DNA from: Paludicola sp. MB14-C6
Lineage (GTDB): Bacteria > Bacillota > Clostridia > Oscillospirales > Ruminococcaceae
Direction of reading: 5' to 3'
DNA length: 64,000 nt
Assembly (NCBI RefSeq): GCF_030908625.1
Contig: NZ_CP133133.1
Coordinates: forward strand, 1,364,001 to 1,428,000
Shown piece after piece: positions 1 through 8,559 of this stretch. The notes below the pieces were generated by a model. The model had not been told where the DNA came from, did not search any database, and saw nothing but the letters and a program-made list of their open reading frames with translations. The position numbers and the translations under genes are program-made. Position 1 is the first letter of the stretch. Each line of letters starts with the position of its first letter.

Positions 1-357
1 AGTCTAAAAATCAATATGGAGATACTGCTTAAGCTTATGAAAGCTAAAAAATTAAGTGAAAGTATTGAATTTATGGATAACCGAATTTCTCTATATGCCT
101 CTCAATGGGGCAAATGCGGAGTTACTGGACAAGTTTTGGAATATGATGAAATACATTGTCATCATATTGTTCCGCGAAAGCTTGGCGGAACAGACAGGTA
201 TTCAAACCTGATTATACTTCATAAAGATGTTCACACTCTCATTCACTCCACCAGACAGGAAACAATTTTCGTGTATTTGAATCTTATTAAACCTAATAGT
301 AATATGCTGGAGAAAATTAATAAACTGCGTTTGAGTGCTAATTTAGCACAAATCTAA
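1..357 (+). CDS. Group II intron-encoded protein, C-terminal HNH endonuclease domain (partial)
   Basis: The reading frame is open through position 1, so this is the tail of a longer reverse transcriptase/maturase rather than a gene starting at 16. The visible part is the HNH domain typical of the LtrA family: CGVTG, a CHHIVPRKLGG block, and NLIILHKDVHTLIH. In this family the HNH domain cuts the bottom strand of the target DNA to prime reverse transcription, while the upstream maturase part helps the RNA splice. The stop lies 65 nt before intron domain V, the normal arrangement. The frame is intact, so the intron may be active, but the RT domains cannot be seen here. Confidence 0.9.
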   Translation, partial: SLKINMEILLKLMKAKKLSESIEFMDNRISLYASQWGKCGVTGQVLEYDEIHCHHIVPRKLGGTDRYSNLIILHKDVHTLIHSTRQETIFVYLNLIKPNSNMLEKINKLRLSANLAQI

Positions 358-507
358 TGGAAAAAACTTTGTTTCTCGAAATGTTTAAGTTTACATTATT
401 CTAATGGAAAATATTATTGATGGAGCGCCGTATGACGGGAAACTGTCACGTACGGTGTGGAGCGGGGGAAAACTTGGAGATGGTATCAAAGAGTTACCTA
501 TCGCTAT
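1..507 (+). mobile_element. Group II intron, 3' part
   Basis: The left edge lies inside a group II intron. It holds the C-terminus of the intron-encoded protein (to 357), a 65-nt linker, and then domain V at 423-460, where CCGTA and GAC pair with GTC and TACGG around a small loop. A domain VI-like stem at 461-507 ends in AT, the usual AY 3' end. From 508 the reading frame becomes that of a secretion ATPase, so the intron sits inside that gene. The 5' part of the intron is outside the window. The exact 3' splice position is inferred. Confidence 0.88.
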
Positions 508-938
508 TCGAAGCTTATGCCGCAATCGAAGCTAGTAATTCCGGTCATACTGTTGTATCTACTGCTCATGCAGGCAGCGTAAAAGCCGGGCATAAACGGA
601 TAGCGAACTTAAGCCGTAAGAAATACGCAACTGATTATCATTCCGCTCTCATCGATGCTTGTGAGGCATTCCCTCTTGGCGTGTTTATTCATACTACAGA
701 AGATAACGTTCGTAGGATTATGAACATTTCCGAATGCTATGTAGATGGCAACGATGAAATTCATTATAACACCATATGGCAGTATCAAGTACAAGAAAAC
801 ATTGTTAAGGAAGATGGCTCGATACAAGTAATTGGTAAGTACGTTCAAGTAAATAACCCATCTGATAATTTAATTGAAATAATGAAATTGTATGGTGTTA
901 CTAAACAAGAATTGCAATTATTACACAAGGAGGCTTAA
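508..938 (+). CDS. tadA: TadA/CpaF-type secretion ATPase, 3' exon (interrupted by intron)
   Basis: About 143 codons of the C-terminal part of a type II/IV secretion ATPase. The visible block EAYAAIEASNSGHTVVSTAHAGS corresponds to the conserved region after Walker B that ends in the ATIHA-like His motif. It is followed by FPLGVFIHTTEDNVRRIMNI, as in TadA/CpaF proteins. The ATPase would power pilus or pseudopilus assembly at the inner face of the membrane together with TadB and TadC, whose genes follow 3 bp downstream. The frame also runs back to an ATG at 417, but that stretch is intron domain V/VI sequence. The upstream exon is beyond the left edge. A working ATPase needs intron splicing. Confidence 0.82.
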
Positions 939-941
939 GCA

Positions 942-1850
942 ATGAATCATTTTTTACTTGGTTTCAGCTTTATATTTACCGTAGCTGCTATTCTGATTTT
1001 CTTTAAGGTTAATAGTAAAACAATTCAAGATAGCATAAGTTTTTCGAAGAAGAAAACTTTAAAGCAACTCACCATTAAGAAAAAGCAAAGTAGAATATCA
1101 AATTTTACAAAAAGTATCTATACAGCGCTAAAGGCTACTGGACAGCTCAGTAGCCTTTATTATATAATTCTTTTCAGCTTTTTACTCATTATATTTGGTA
1201 TCTTTTCCGGTATCAGTTTTGATAATATCTTTTTAGCACCCGTACTCGGTATTGCACTAGCTTCTTTACCTTTTATCTACGTAAGAATACAATACGTTGA
1301 GTACAAAGCCTTATTACTTGATGAGATGGAAACAGGTTTATCTGTTATTACATCTTCATACGAACGTTGTGAGAACATTCCTACCGCTTTTAAAGAAAAT
1401 ATAGACTTAATACAAGCACCATTGCATGATGTTTTTGAACGCTTTATCTACGCAGTCGATCATAATGTAAATGTGATTTCAGCCATTGATATTATGAAGA
1501 GTGAAATAAATCATCCTATTTTTCTTGAATGGTGCGACAACTTAAAACGTTGCAGCGTGGATAGATCTTTAAAAGCTACGCTTCGACCAACGGTAGATAG
1601 AATCACTGATATAAAAGTGGCAACATCTGAAGCTAAAAATATATTATTTGAAGCAAATAATGAGTTCCGTGCTGTTTCTATTCTCTCTTTAATATTTGTT
1701 TTCTTAACATATTATCTTGTACCTAAAACATTTAATATGCAGGGTAAAATACCGGGATTAGATTTGTATCTTGCAATAGATATTCTAATGCTGTTTTTCT
1801 TTTCTATTCGTGCATTACTACTTACAAAAGACGTTGATTTTGATATCTAA
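942..1850 (+). CDS. tadB: TadB-like inner-membrane platform protein (T2SS F family)
   Basis: 302 residues. There is an N-terminal membrane segment (about 5-22), a second pair of hydrophobic stretches (about 74-115), a cytoplasmic helical region with the GspF-like part (ETGLSVITSSYERCENIPTAF), and two C-terminal membrane segments. In Tad systems TadB and TadC form the membrane platform driven by the TadA ATPase. The gene starts 3 bp after the ATPase stop with AAGGAGG just before the ATG, and tadC follows, so this is one operon. Sequence divergence from classic Tad proteins is high; the assignment rests on topology and order. Confidence 0.7.
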   Translation: MNHFLLGFSFIFTVAAILIFFKVNSKTIQDSISFSKKKTLKQLTIKKKQSRISNFTKSIYTALKATGQLSSLYYIILFSFLLIIFGIFSGISFDNIFLAPVLGIALASLPFIYVRIQYVEYKALLLDEMETGLSVITSSYERCENIPTAFKENIDLIQAPLHDVFERFIYAVDHNVNVISAIDIMKSEINHPIFLEWCDNLKRCSVDRSLKATLRPTVDRITDIKVATSEAKNILFEANNEFRAVSILSLIFVFLTYYLVPKTFNMQGKIPGLDLYLAIDILMLFFFSIRALLLTKDVDFDI

Positions 1851-1867
1851 TCTAGGAAGGAGCAACC

Positions 1868-2743
1868 ATGTATTTCTTAAATTTTATTGTAAGTATTCTT
1901 ATTGGTGTATGCCTTTATACGGTACTTGCTATTATTCTAAAAATACCATCATTTTCTGTTTCCGGTGACATTGGAAAGCGTGGAAAAACTACAGAATCCA
2001 AAAAACCAATCAATGCTTTCATCAAGACTTTATCATTACCACTAGCTAAATATATGCCGGTTAGTATTATGAAAGAAACCAAACTAAAAAGGATATTACA
2101 GTCAAATGGTACTACAGAAACAGCAAAGCAATTCGTTTCTCGTCTAGTTGTAACATTTATACTTATTGCATTATTAGCAATTCCACTTTATTTTATATGG
2201 TCTTGGTTATCTATCCTACCTTTGATTGCTGCAGTTATAACGGTTGTCATTATCTATAGTGAAACAAAGGACAAAGCTATCAATCGGACAATTGAAATAG
2301 AAAAGGAACTGCCACGTTTTATTCAGACGTATACGGAAAGTGCAAAAACAAATCGTAATGTAATTGATATTATAGAATCTTACCGACTTAACTTTAAAAC
2401 GGAGCTTACAAATGAATTAGCTATTACAGTAGCAGATATGCGAACCGGTTCTCCGGAACTTGCTTTGCAACGATTAGAAGCAAGAATCAACAGTCCTTTA
2501 ATGTCAGAACTCATTAGGGCTATTCTCGCCAATATGCGTGGTGAAAATATGCAGGCTTGTTTTGATGCACTTGTTATTAAAGTCAAAAAAACATGGCAGC
2601 AGCAATTAACGACTCAAGCATTAAAAATAAAGCCTAAAATAGCGGCCATGTCAATCGTACGGGCCATATGGTCTATCGTAATACTAATCGTTGTAGTCTT
2701 AACTGCTATCAAACTATTAAGCAGTCAAGGAGGCTTACTATGA
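1868..2743 (+). CDS. tadC: TadC-like inner-membrane platform protein (T2SS F family)
   Basis: 291 residues with an N-terminal membrane helix (about 4-25), a hydrophobic pair around residues 90-127, a central cytoplasmic helical domain (EIEKELPRFIQTYTESAKTNRNVIDII) and a C-terminal membrane helix. Pairing with the TadB-like gene upstream suggests a two-protein platform. It has a good ribosome site (GGAAGGAG) before the ATG, and its stop overlaps the next start (ATGA at 2740-2743), implying translational coupling. Confidence 0.68.
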   Translation: MYFLNFIVSILIGVCLYTVLAIILKIPSFSVSGDIGKRGKTTESKKPINAFIKTLSLPLAKYMPVSIMKETKLKRILQSNGTTETAKQFVSRLVVTFILIALLAIPLYFIWSWLSILPLIAAVITVVIIYSETKDKAINRTIEIEKELPRFIQTYTESAKTNRNVIDIIESYRLNFKTELTNELAITVADMRTGSPELALQRLEARINSPLMSELIRAILANMRGENMQACFDALVIKVKKTWQQQLTTQALKIKPKIAAMSIVRAIWSIVILIVVVLTAIKLLSSQGGLL

Positions 2744-3171
2744 ACAAAGTAAGGTCTTTATTCCAATCAAAAGAAGGAATCAGTCAGACGATTGGTGTTA
2801 TGTTTTTAGTCATTGCAGTAGCCTTGTTAATTACTTGCATTATTGGTGTTCTAGGTGCTGCACATGAAATATCTGTCATGGATAATTATGCGGTAGAAAT
2901 GACAAAAAAGATTGGAGAAGTTGGAAAGTGTTCAGATACTGAAATAGATAAAAAGTATAACGATTTAAAAGCTGCAACCGGTCTATCTCCTACAATGACT
3001 ATTTCTGCACCAGACGGCTATTTCAACTCCATTTGCAAAACGGTACAATATGGAGACCAAATTATAGTTAAGCTTGAGATGAACATTAAAATGCTTGGCT
3101 TTAGTGACTACAATATTACGTTTCCGTTTTCAATAGAAAAGTCTACACAATCAGAGCAGTACTGGAAGTAG
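2740..3171 (+). CDS. DUF4320-like pilin-type membrane protein
   Basis: 143 residues from the ATG at 2740, which overlaps the tadC stop and follows AAGGAGG. The N-terminus has charged residues, then GISQTIGVMFLVIAVALLIT, a single membrane helix preceded by a short basic stretch, as in pseudopilins. The rest is a small extracytoplasmic domain. It resembles the DUF4320 proteins found beside Tad genes on Clostridia mobile elements. It probably supplies a minor pilin or anchoring subunit; the exact role is not known. Confidence 0.6.
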   Translation: MNKVRSLFQSKEGISQTIGVMFLVIAVALLITCIIGVLGAAHEISVMDNYAVEMTKKIGEVGKCSDTEIDKKYNDLKAATGLSPTMTISAPDGYFNSICKTVQYGDQIIVKLEMNIKMLGFSDYNITFPFSIEKSTQSEQYWK

Positions 3172-3180
3172 GTGTATACT

Positions 3181-3660
3181 GTGAAAAAAACAATTCAAAT
3201 TCTAAAAAGCAACAAAGGAAATGCGCTGATTATGACTATTTTCGCTATTTTGGTAATTGCTCTACTTTCTTATCCAATTTATGAATTTGCCCAATCATCA
3301 ATTGTTATTCGTCATATACGAGAACAAGCACAGCTGACCTTAGATACCTATACAATTACGGAAGGTAAAGAGGTCGTTCATTCTATAAAAAGCGGTCATG
3401 ATTACACTTCAATCATCAACAAGCAGCTGTTCTTAGATAATTACGTAAAAGCTTTAAAAGCGAATCCAAACCTCAAAGCATATTCTAATGAGCAGCTTTA
3501 TTTTGATATATCTGATATGAATGTTGCTTTTATTTATAAGGATGATCTGAAAACTTATGTATCTTTTACCGTTCATATGCCTTTGTATTTATGTGGTCAA
3601 AAGTTGTTAACCAGAGATATTCCATTATCACTTCAAAGTAGATATAACTTAAAATATTAA
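3181..3660 (+). CDS. TadE-like pseudopilin
   Basis: 159 residues if translation starts at the GTG at 3181, preferred because GGAAG lies 11-15 nt upstream; an in-frame GTG at 3172 is also possible. The N-terminus is short and basic (MKKTIQILKSNKGNALI), then a membrane helix (MTIFAILVIALLSYPIYEF) and an extracytoplasmic region of about 120 residues. This matches TadE/TadF-type pseudopilins. It is the last structural gene of the Tad-like operon. Confidence 0.6.
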   Translation: MKKTIQILKSNKGNALIMTIFAILVIALLSYPIYEFAQSSIVIRHIREQAQLTLDTYTITEGKEVVHSIKSGHDYTSIINKQLFLDNYVKALKANPNLKAYSNEQLYFDISDMNVAFIYKDDLKTYVSFTVHMPLYLCGQKLLTRDIPLSLQSRYNLKY

Positions 3661-3673
3661 AAGGAGGAGCGCT

Positions 3674-3898
3674 ATGCCATCATCAAAGCCAAGAACAAGA
3701 GAAAATTTTCCGAATCAAAAAATTACAGTTGGTAGTAAGGTACGACCATTTATTTTTGATTGGATTGATAAAGAAATACTTTGGAAAATACGTGAAAAAT
3801 CCAATTCGGGTGTCATTAGCCAGGCACTTGAATTTGCTTACTCAAATGAAGAAGCTTTTATTCAATTCTGTACGCAATCAAAGGATAAAGTCAAATAA
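3674..3898 (+). CDS. Small hypothetical protein
   Basis: 74 residues, strong ribosome site (AAAGGAGGAGCG) 4 nt before the ATG. It is charged, without membrane segment or signal. The stretch VRPFIFDWIDKEILWKIREKSNSGVISQALEFAYSNEE could form a short helical, possibly ribbon-helix-helix-like fold, but no motif fixes a function. It lies 13 bp after the pseudopilin gene, so it is probably co-transcribed. Confidence 0.55.
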   Translation: MPSSKPRTRENFPNQKITVGSKVRPFIFDWIDKEILWKIREKSNSGVISQALEFAYSNEEAFIQFCTQSKDKVK

Positions 3899-3911
3899 AG
3901 GGGATATAGTT

Positions 3912-4109
3912 TTGTCTATGCTTAACGATAAACCAAACATTATACTAAGTGATATACATAACCCGGAAGAAGCTTTGCTTTTTATCAATAAGCTTTCAGA
4001 CTATCAACTTAGTAATTTTTCTGATTTTTCAGATGCAACCATACTTGAATGTATTGCTGAAATATCAAAGTACAGTCTAACAACGATACGGAAGAGGAAA
4101 TATGTTTAA
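3912..4109 (+). CDS. Small hypothetical protein
   Basis: 65 residues from a TTG at 3912, chosen because AAAGGGG lies 8 nt upstream; an ATG two codons later (3918) is the alternative. The product is acidic and helical (NPEEALLFINKLSDYQLSNF). The function is not recognised. It follows the preceding small gene by 13 bp and ends before a terminator hairpin, so it closes the operon. The longer frame starting at 3729 is an overlap artefact. Confidence 0.45.
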   Translation: MSMLNDKPNIILSDIHNPEEALLFINKLSDYQLSNFSDFSDATILECIAEISKYSLTTIRKRKYV

Positions 4110-4116
4110 TCATACA

Positions 4117-4160
4117 AAAGCAGATGAGTGAAATCAATCATTCATCTGCTTATTTATTTT
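4117..4160 (+). terminator. Rho-independent terminator of the Tad-like operon
   Basis: AAGCAGATGA pairs with TCATCTGCTT around an 18-nt centre that also pairs partly, followed by a T-rich tract. It lies just after the last small gene. Confidence 0.75.
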
Positions 4161-4177
4161 ATGAAAGGATGGTTTAA

Positions 4178-4846
4178 ATGCAAGGATTTATAAAAGTAAG
4201 TAATCGAATATTTGATTACAATTTATCCTCAAAAGCTATTTACATATATGTGTACTTATCTTCAAAAGTTAATTGTTTGCAATATACGAATGCTACATAT
4301 GAAGACATATCCTGTGCTTGTAATATGGACACCAAAACTGCTAAAACAGGAATTGATGAATTGATTAACAAAGGTTTAGTAACAAAGCAAAATAGGTTTA
4401 ATTCTCGTGGCTATTTAGCTAACAGATACTATATTAAGAACTTGATAACGAATAATTTACAATGGTTTAAAGTAGATCGTGCTGTGTTTAAGACGAATAT
4501 AAAAGCAACCGATTTTGTGGTGTTTTGTTTTATCAGTAAATGCATGTGTTCTAAAAAGCAAGAAGCATTTCCTTCCCTTTCTGCTATTTCGTTAGGTACC
4601 GGAATAAGTCGTGGTCGTGTTTCCCAAGCTGTACAATATCTTCGCCACTTTACGTTTATTAACCGCATAAGACGTCGCTATAAGCACACTTTAGCATTCA
4701 GGCACAATAGATATATGCACTTTAAATGCAACGTAAAAAAGGGCAAAAAAAGAGCCTATACATGGACCGTACAGGCAAAATATCCAAATTACAGTTATAT
4801 ATTACCATATGTTGTTTTGAAAATCAATACTTTTATGTTGAATTGA
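4178..4846 (+). CDS. Winged-helix DNA-binding protein, replication-initiator-like
   Basis: 222 residues with two helix-turn-helix-like units. The first is at about residues 15-75 (SSKAIYIYVYLSSKVN, YEDISCACNMDTKTAKTGIDELINKGLV). The second is at about 115-170 (FPSLSAISLGTGISRGRVSQAVQYL). Such tandem winged helices occur in plasmid and integrative-element RepA/DnaD-type proteins and in regulators. The C-terminus is basic. AAAGGA precedes the ATG. It could be a replication or transfer regulator of the element; the sequence does not decide between these. Confidence 0.55.
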   Translation: MQGFIKVSNRIFDYNLSSKAIYIYVYLSSKVNCLQYTNATYEDISCACNMDTKTAKTGIDELINKGLVTKQNRFNSRGYLANRYYIKNLITNNLQWFKVDRAVFKTNIKATDFVVFCFISKCMCSKKQEAFPSLSAISLGTGISRGRVSQAVQYLRHFTFINRIRRRYKHTLAFRHNRYMHFKCNVKKGKKRAYTWTVQAKYPNYSYILPYVVLKINTFMLN

Positions 4847-5034
4847 GGTGGTACGGAATTTCCCCAACAAGTATTAGACGCACATACTATTACTAATAAG
4901 ATAAAAAAACAATATACGTATTAATTAATTTAATAGTATAATCGGATTTTTGAGAAAGTCCAAACAAAGTGCGGAAGCCTTTAGTGATAACATGTTATAA
5001 TAATATCCATCACAATAAAAGGAGACTTAAAACA

Positions 5035-5916
5035 ATGGACATCAAAGAAAATACATCGGAAACAACGCTATACGATTGGCTAGACAAATGGCTATTAGTA
5101 TATAGTAAACACAGGGTAAAGCAAGCTACTTTTGACTGTTATTCAGCTGCAATAGGGTGGGTAAAAGTATGTATTGAAAATAAACCGCTTAACTTAATAA
5201 CTGAGCTTGATATTCAATCTGGGTTAAATATACTAAGTGATCTTGGTTATTCAAAGTCTACTATAAAAAAAGCACAAATTGTTTTAAACCAAGCATTTAA
5301 TAAAGCAATTAGAAATTATCAGCTAACTCGAGTTACAGAAAACCCGGTTGTTGGTACATATATTCCTATTGAGGCTGGAGAAAAAGATGTTTTACCTTTA
5401 ACAAGAGAAGAACAATCAATTATTGAAATCGCTTGTTATGAAGTTTTACATGGATTGTTAATGCTGTTTTTATTATACACTGGCCTACGACGTTCTGAAT
5501 TGTGTAATTTAAAATGGTCCGATTATGATAAAAATAAAAGTTGCATTTATGTACGCAAAAGTAAAACAAAAAAAGGAATTCGAATGGTTCCCTTGCTTCC
5601 TCTTTGCGAGCAAATCATTATCACCCAACCTAAAATTAATGAGTATATTTTTAATTCAACAATAAAGCAGCCTATTACAGATAGCGTTCTTAAAAAAACA
5701 TATATACGAATAAGAAAGAAAACCGGCATTATGACTTTTACAAATCATGTATGCCGGCATTCATTTGCAACCAGATTATTAGAAAATGGTGCTGATCCAA
5801 AAGCTATTGCTGAAATATTAGGACATACAAATGTTTCATTTACCATGAATAGATATGCTGCACCAGACTATGATTATTACCGTAATCAGATAATGGTATT
5901 GAAAAATATTTTATGA
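5035..5916 (+). CDS. Tyrosine recombinase (phage-type integrase)
   Basis: 293 residues from the ATG at 5035 (AAAGGAGA 10 nt upstream); longer in-frame starts lack a ribosome site. It has an N-terminal SAM-like core-binding domain (about 1-110) and a C-terminal catalytic domain. Visible catalytic residues are Arg in TGLRRSEL, Lys in the beta-hairpin KTKKGIR, His-Arg in CRHSFATRL, His in LGHTNVS and Tyr in MNRYAAP. It carries out strand exchange between short sites by a covalent DNA-3'-phosphotyrosine. The extra IntI-specific insertion of integron integrases is not apparent. It points toward the cassette-like array starting near 6,790 and could be the integrase of the whole element. Confidence 0.88.
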   Translation: MDIKENTSETTLYDWLDKWLLVYSKHRVKQATFDCYSAAIGWVKVCIENKPLNLITELDIQSGLNILSDLGYSKSTIKKAQIVLNQAFNKAIRNYQLTRVTENPVVGTYIPIEAGEKDVLPLTREEQSIIEIACYEVLHGLLMLFLLYTGLRRSELCNLKWSDYDKNKSCIYVRKSKTKKGIRMVPLLPLCEQIIITQPKINEYIFNSTIKQPITDSVLKKTYIRIRKKTGIMTFTNHVCRHSFATRLLENGADPKAIAEILGHTNVSFTMNRYAAPDYDYYRNQIMVLKNIL

Positions 5917-6096
5917 TAATGAATTTAACAATTTACCTGTTAGGTTCCGTTTTAGATTCCTAAATTGGTATAATAAAGTAATTAAAAAGAATTTGATTTT
6001 AGTATATCTTTTAGGAGTTATACAAATACTTTTTAAATTTACTACATTAAATATAAATTATTCCTAAAAACTATCGTTAAACGGAAAGGATATATT
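5917..6096. other. Spacer between the two recombinase genes
   Basis: No gene seen. A TATAAT at 5970-5975 could be a promoter -10 for the resolvase gene, and GGAAAGGA at 6081-6088 is its ribosome site. No clear terminator follows the integrase gene. Confidence 0.4.
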
Positions 6097-6660
6097 ATGA
6101 AAATTGGTTATATTAGAGTTAGTACAATATCACAGAATATAGATAGACAAGTTGACGCACTCAGTCAATGCGGATGTGAAAAAATATTTATAGATAAATG
6201 CACTGGCACAAAAGCTAATCGTCCACAATTAGAAAAGCTATTTGAGCAACTTAGAAAAAATGATATTGTAATAGTGACGGAGCTTTCTCGATTCGGACGA
6301 AGTACAAAAGATTTGATTAACCTTGTTGAACAAGTAGAAAGCCAGGGAGCGCAGTTTATCAGCTTAAAAGAAGATATTGATACTACTTCTGCTATGGGTA
6401 AATTCTTTTTTACAATTGTTTGCGCTTTTTCTCAATTACAAAGAGATATAATCGTTCAAAACACGAAAGAAGGATTGAAGGCAGCCCGTGCTAGAGGAAG
6501 AAAAGGCGGAAGGCCTAAAGTAGATAGCAAAGCTTTAGATAATGCTGTTAAACTCTATAAAACAAAAACACTTAGCATTAAGGAAATAGAGAATGTAACA
6601 GGGATAAGCAAATCAAGTTTATATAAATATTTAAACCAAAAAGAAGTACAGTCTGAATAG
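6097..6660 (+). CDS. Serine recombinase (resolvase/invertase family)
   Basis: 187 residues. The N-terminal catalytic domain starts IGYIRVSTISQNIDRQ with the nucleophile Ser in YIRVST. It is followed by ELSRFGRSTKDL and the long E-helix region (GKFFFTIVCAFSQLQRDIIVQNTKEGL). The C-terminal part, GRKGGRPKVDSKALDNAVKLYK...ISKSSLYKYL, is the Hin-like helix-turn-helix. Length and layout are those of Tn3-type resolvases and invertases. It could resolve element multimers or invert DNA; it lies 130 bp from the first core repeat. Confidence 0.9.
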   Translation: MKIGYIRVSTISQNIDRQVDALSQCGCEKIFIDKCTGTKANRPQLEKLFEQLRKNDIVIVTELSRFGRSTKDLINLVEQVESQGAQFISLKEDIDTTSAMGKFFFTIVCAFSQLQRDIIVQNTKEGLKAARARGRKGGRPKVDSKALDNAVKLYKTKTLSIKEIENVTGISKSSLYKYLNQKEVQSE

Positions 6661-6675
6661 GCTGTACTTCTTTTG
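6638..6675 (+). terminator. Terminator overlapping the resolvase stop
   Basis: AAAGAAGTACAG pairs with CTGTACTTCTTT around the stop codon, followed by a T stretch. Confidence 0.75.
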
Positions 6676-6787
6676 TTAGGAATATCGCATGCGTAATTGT
6701 TCGTTAGGATTATGTTGCGTTATTTCACATTATCTATGTAATGAGCATCTACATCTTATGGACTATGGATTGATAGTTAGCTAAGCT

Positions 6788-6810
6788 CTACATTCGAAGT
6801 TATTTGAGCG
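6788..6810 (+). repeat. Cassette core repeat, site 0
   Basis: CTACATTCGAAGTTATTTGA, a divergent copy of the array core, about 20 bp from the 3' end of the GNAT gene. It marks the left edge of the array. Between 6676 and 6831 no gene is seen. Confidence 0.4.
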
Positions 6811-6831
6811 TACTTTCAATTAACATCTATT

Positions 6832-7326
6832 TTATAATCTCCACCAAATAGAGTCATTAAATCTATACCTTTCAAATCCATTACGCTCCAATATGCGTTG
6901 TGATGCATAACCATGGATATCCGTTTCTGCAATAATATGTTTTACTTCTTTCTGTGCAAGTCCCCATTTACACATTCCACAAACGCCCTCTGTCATATAT
7001 CCATTGTGCTCAAACTCATTACCAAGGCCATATCCTATCTCGATTTCCCCATTTCCATTTGGCAATCCTTTAAATGCAGCAGAGCCTACTGCGATTCTAT
7101 CAGACTTTCTTATCAATAGCCAAAATGCATTGTACAAACAACTCTCTGAATTATTTGAAATAACTCTAATCTGTTTATCCAAATATTCAAGAATAAATCC
7201 CTCTAACGCTTCACCCTTATATACACAATCCAATTCCTTTTCAAGCATATTAAGATTATCTTTTAATAATTTTAATCGTTCTAAAGAAAGTGGCACAAGC
7301 TCAAGTCTTTCTGTTTCCAGTACCAT
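6832..7326 (-). CDS. GNAT family N-acetyltransferase (RimJ/RimL-like)
   Basis: 164 residues from the ATG at 7326, directly behind GGGAGG; the longer frame upstream lacks support. The GNAT pattern is visible: ETERLELVPLS at the start, WLLIRKSDRIAVGSAAFKG, then EIEIGYGLGNEFEHNGYMTEGV (acetyl-CoA loop region) and ASQRILERNGFERYRF. It transfers an acetyl group from acetyl-CoA to an amine; the substrate is unknown. It is the first unit of the array and has its own leader containing palindrome arms. Confidence 0.8.
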   Translation of the reverse strand: MVLETERLELVPLSLERLKLLKDNLNMLEKELDCVYKGEALEGFILEYLDKQIRVISNNSESCLYNAFWLLIRKSDRIAVGSAAFKGLPNGNGEIEIGYGLGNEFEHNGYMTEGVCGMCKWGLAQKEVKHIIAETDIHGYASQRILERNGFERYRFNDSIWWRL

Positions 7327-7419
7327 AATTACCTCCCTTACTATTAGTCGCAATAGTTATTGATTTTTATTAATCATAAATACAAAAATCTTATTATTCG
7401 ATGTAATTGCTGTCTGTCT

Positions 7420-7440
7420 TAAACATAATGTGCAGTATGA
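7420..7440 (+). repeat. Cassette core repeat, site 1
   Basis: TAAACATAATGTGCAGTATG, 8 bp from the stop of the coiled-coil gene to its right. The first 11 bases match the consensus exactly; the rest has drifted. Confidence 0.6.
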
Positions 7441-8559
7441 AAGACAGTTCAATCCGTTATAGTTGCCTTAACAATTAAATCATTTAGTACTACTTTTTCA
7501 TTTTCTAAACTTTTGTCAGTAGCACTGAGTAAAGTGGTCAAGTGGCTGATGACATGCTCAATCTGGCTTTGGATATTCTGTACTTGCGTTTGGGATTGAT
7601 TAATTTTATTTAATACCGCCCAATCTGCCAACAAACCGTCAAAAAAATAGTCCGCAAAGCATAGAAATCCATCAATGCTAATCTGCATATCCGTGTGAAT
7701 CGTCACATCAGTTAGCTCGGTTTTAAAACGGCGCAACTGTACCTGCAAATACTCGACCTGTTGCTGTGCTTCATCCAGATGGCTGTGCTTTGCCATATCC
7801 GACAGCAGCCCGCCCCCCATCAAATCCAAAGCGCCCCAGTCTTCTGCACTGTCAAGGCTGGATAGAATACTATTGCTGGTCTCAAGCGCTGCCTGACCGG
7901 CTTCAAGCGCCTCACGGATTTCTTTAACCTGTTTCTCAAGGTAGGAGATACGTTCCTCAGCTCTAAGGATTTTCTCAGCAGCTTGAGTCCCGATGGATTT
8001 AATAGCCTTCAGCTTATCCATCATCGCTTGCGCGTATTGCTGCTCACATTCATGCAATTCACGCAGCTCTGCCTCGCAGAATTTAATATCTTCATTTACC
8101 GCAGAAAGTTCACGTGAAACGACATCATACTTAACGCTAGCAGCATAGGCTTCTTCACGCTCTATATCCAACTTTTCCTCTCTCTTGCCAATGACGTTAT
8201 AGAAGAAAGCGGTTAAACTATGACCTTCCAGACGGTCAACATCAACTTGCTCATCCAATTTGTCTTTTCTAAGGGCATCGGCTTTGATGTTCAACGTCTC
8301 ACGTTGAGTGTATAATTCCTTTAGTTTTGACTCATTGTGCTTTTTTTGTACAACTTGTCTTCGAAAAAACGATATTTTTTCATCATAATATGCCATAACA
8401 GGAACTCCTCTCAATTTTATACAACTAATTATTTCTCTTTCATAGCCTATATATGACTTTTTATTGTTAAGAGCGTTCAGCCGTCTATTTAATTAAAATC
8501 AACTTGCATGTCGAAATTAGAATTAAGAAAGCTATCTATTCACTTTAAACATAATAGGA
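7439..8559. repeat. Duplicated cassette unit, copy 1
   Basis: About 1.12 kb, nearly identical to 10740-11860. It contains the coiled-coil gene and its leader. Similarity stops at the core on both sides: within site 1/site 6 on the left and after TAAACATAATAGGA on the right. Confidence 0.85.
7449..8396 (-). CDS. Coiled-coil protein of unknown function, copy 1
   Basis: 315 residues from the ATG at 8396, 8 nt behind AGAGGAG; an in-frame TTG further out is less likely. Almost the whole chain is charged heptad-like helix (residues about 10-75, 95-185 and 195-230), with a less charged C-terminal part (ISIDGFLCFADYFFDGLLADWAVLNKI). No signal peptide, catalytic motif or known domain is seen. About 20 residues differ from the copy at 10750, with all positions in frame, so both copies look maintained. 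Its place among defence-type genes suggests, but does not show, a related role. Confidence 0.7.
   Translation of the reverse strand: MAYYDEKISFFRRQVVQKKHNESKLKELYTQRETLNIKADALRKDKLDEQVDVDRLEGHSLTAFFYNVIGKREEKLDIEREEAYAASVKYDVVSRELSAVNEDIKFCEAELRELHECEQQYAQAMMDKLKAIKSIGTQAAEKILRAEERISYLEKQVKEIREALEAGQAALETSNSILSSLDSAEDWGALDLMGGGLLSDMAKHSHLDEAQQQVEYLQVQLRRFKTELTDVTIHTDMQISIDGFLCFADYFFDGLLADWAVLNKINQSQTQVQNIQSQIEHVISHLTTLLSATDKSLENEKVVLNDLIVKATITD

Noticed and set aside
417..507. N-terminal extension of the ATPase frame
   Set aside because: This stretch is group II intron domain V/VI; the translated residues are accidental.
3729..3911. N-terminal part of the 126-residue frame 3729-4109
   Set aside because: It overlaps the well-supported small gene at 3674 in another frame; the TTG at 3912 has its own ribosome site.
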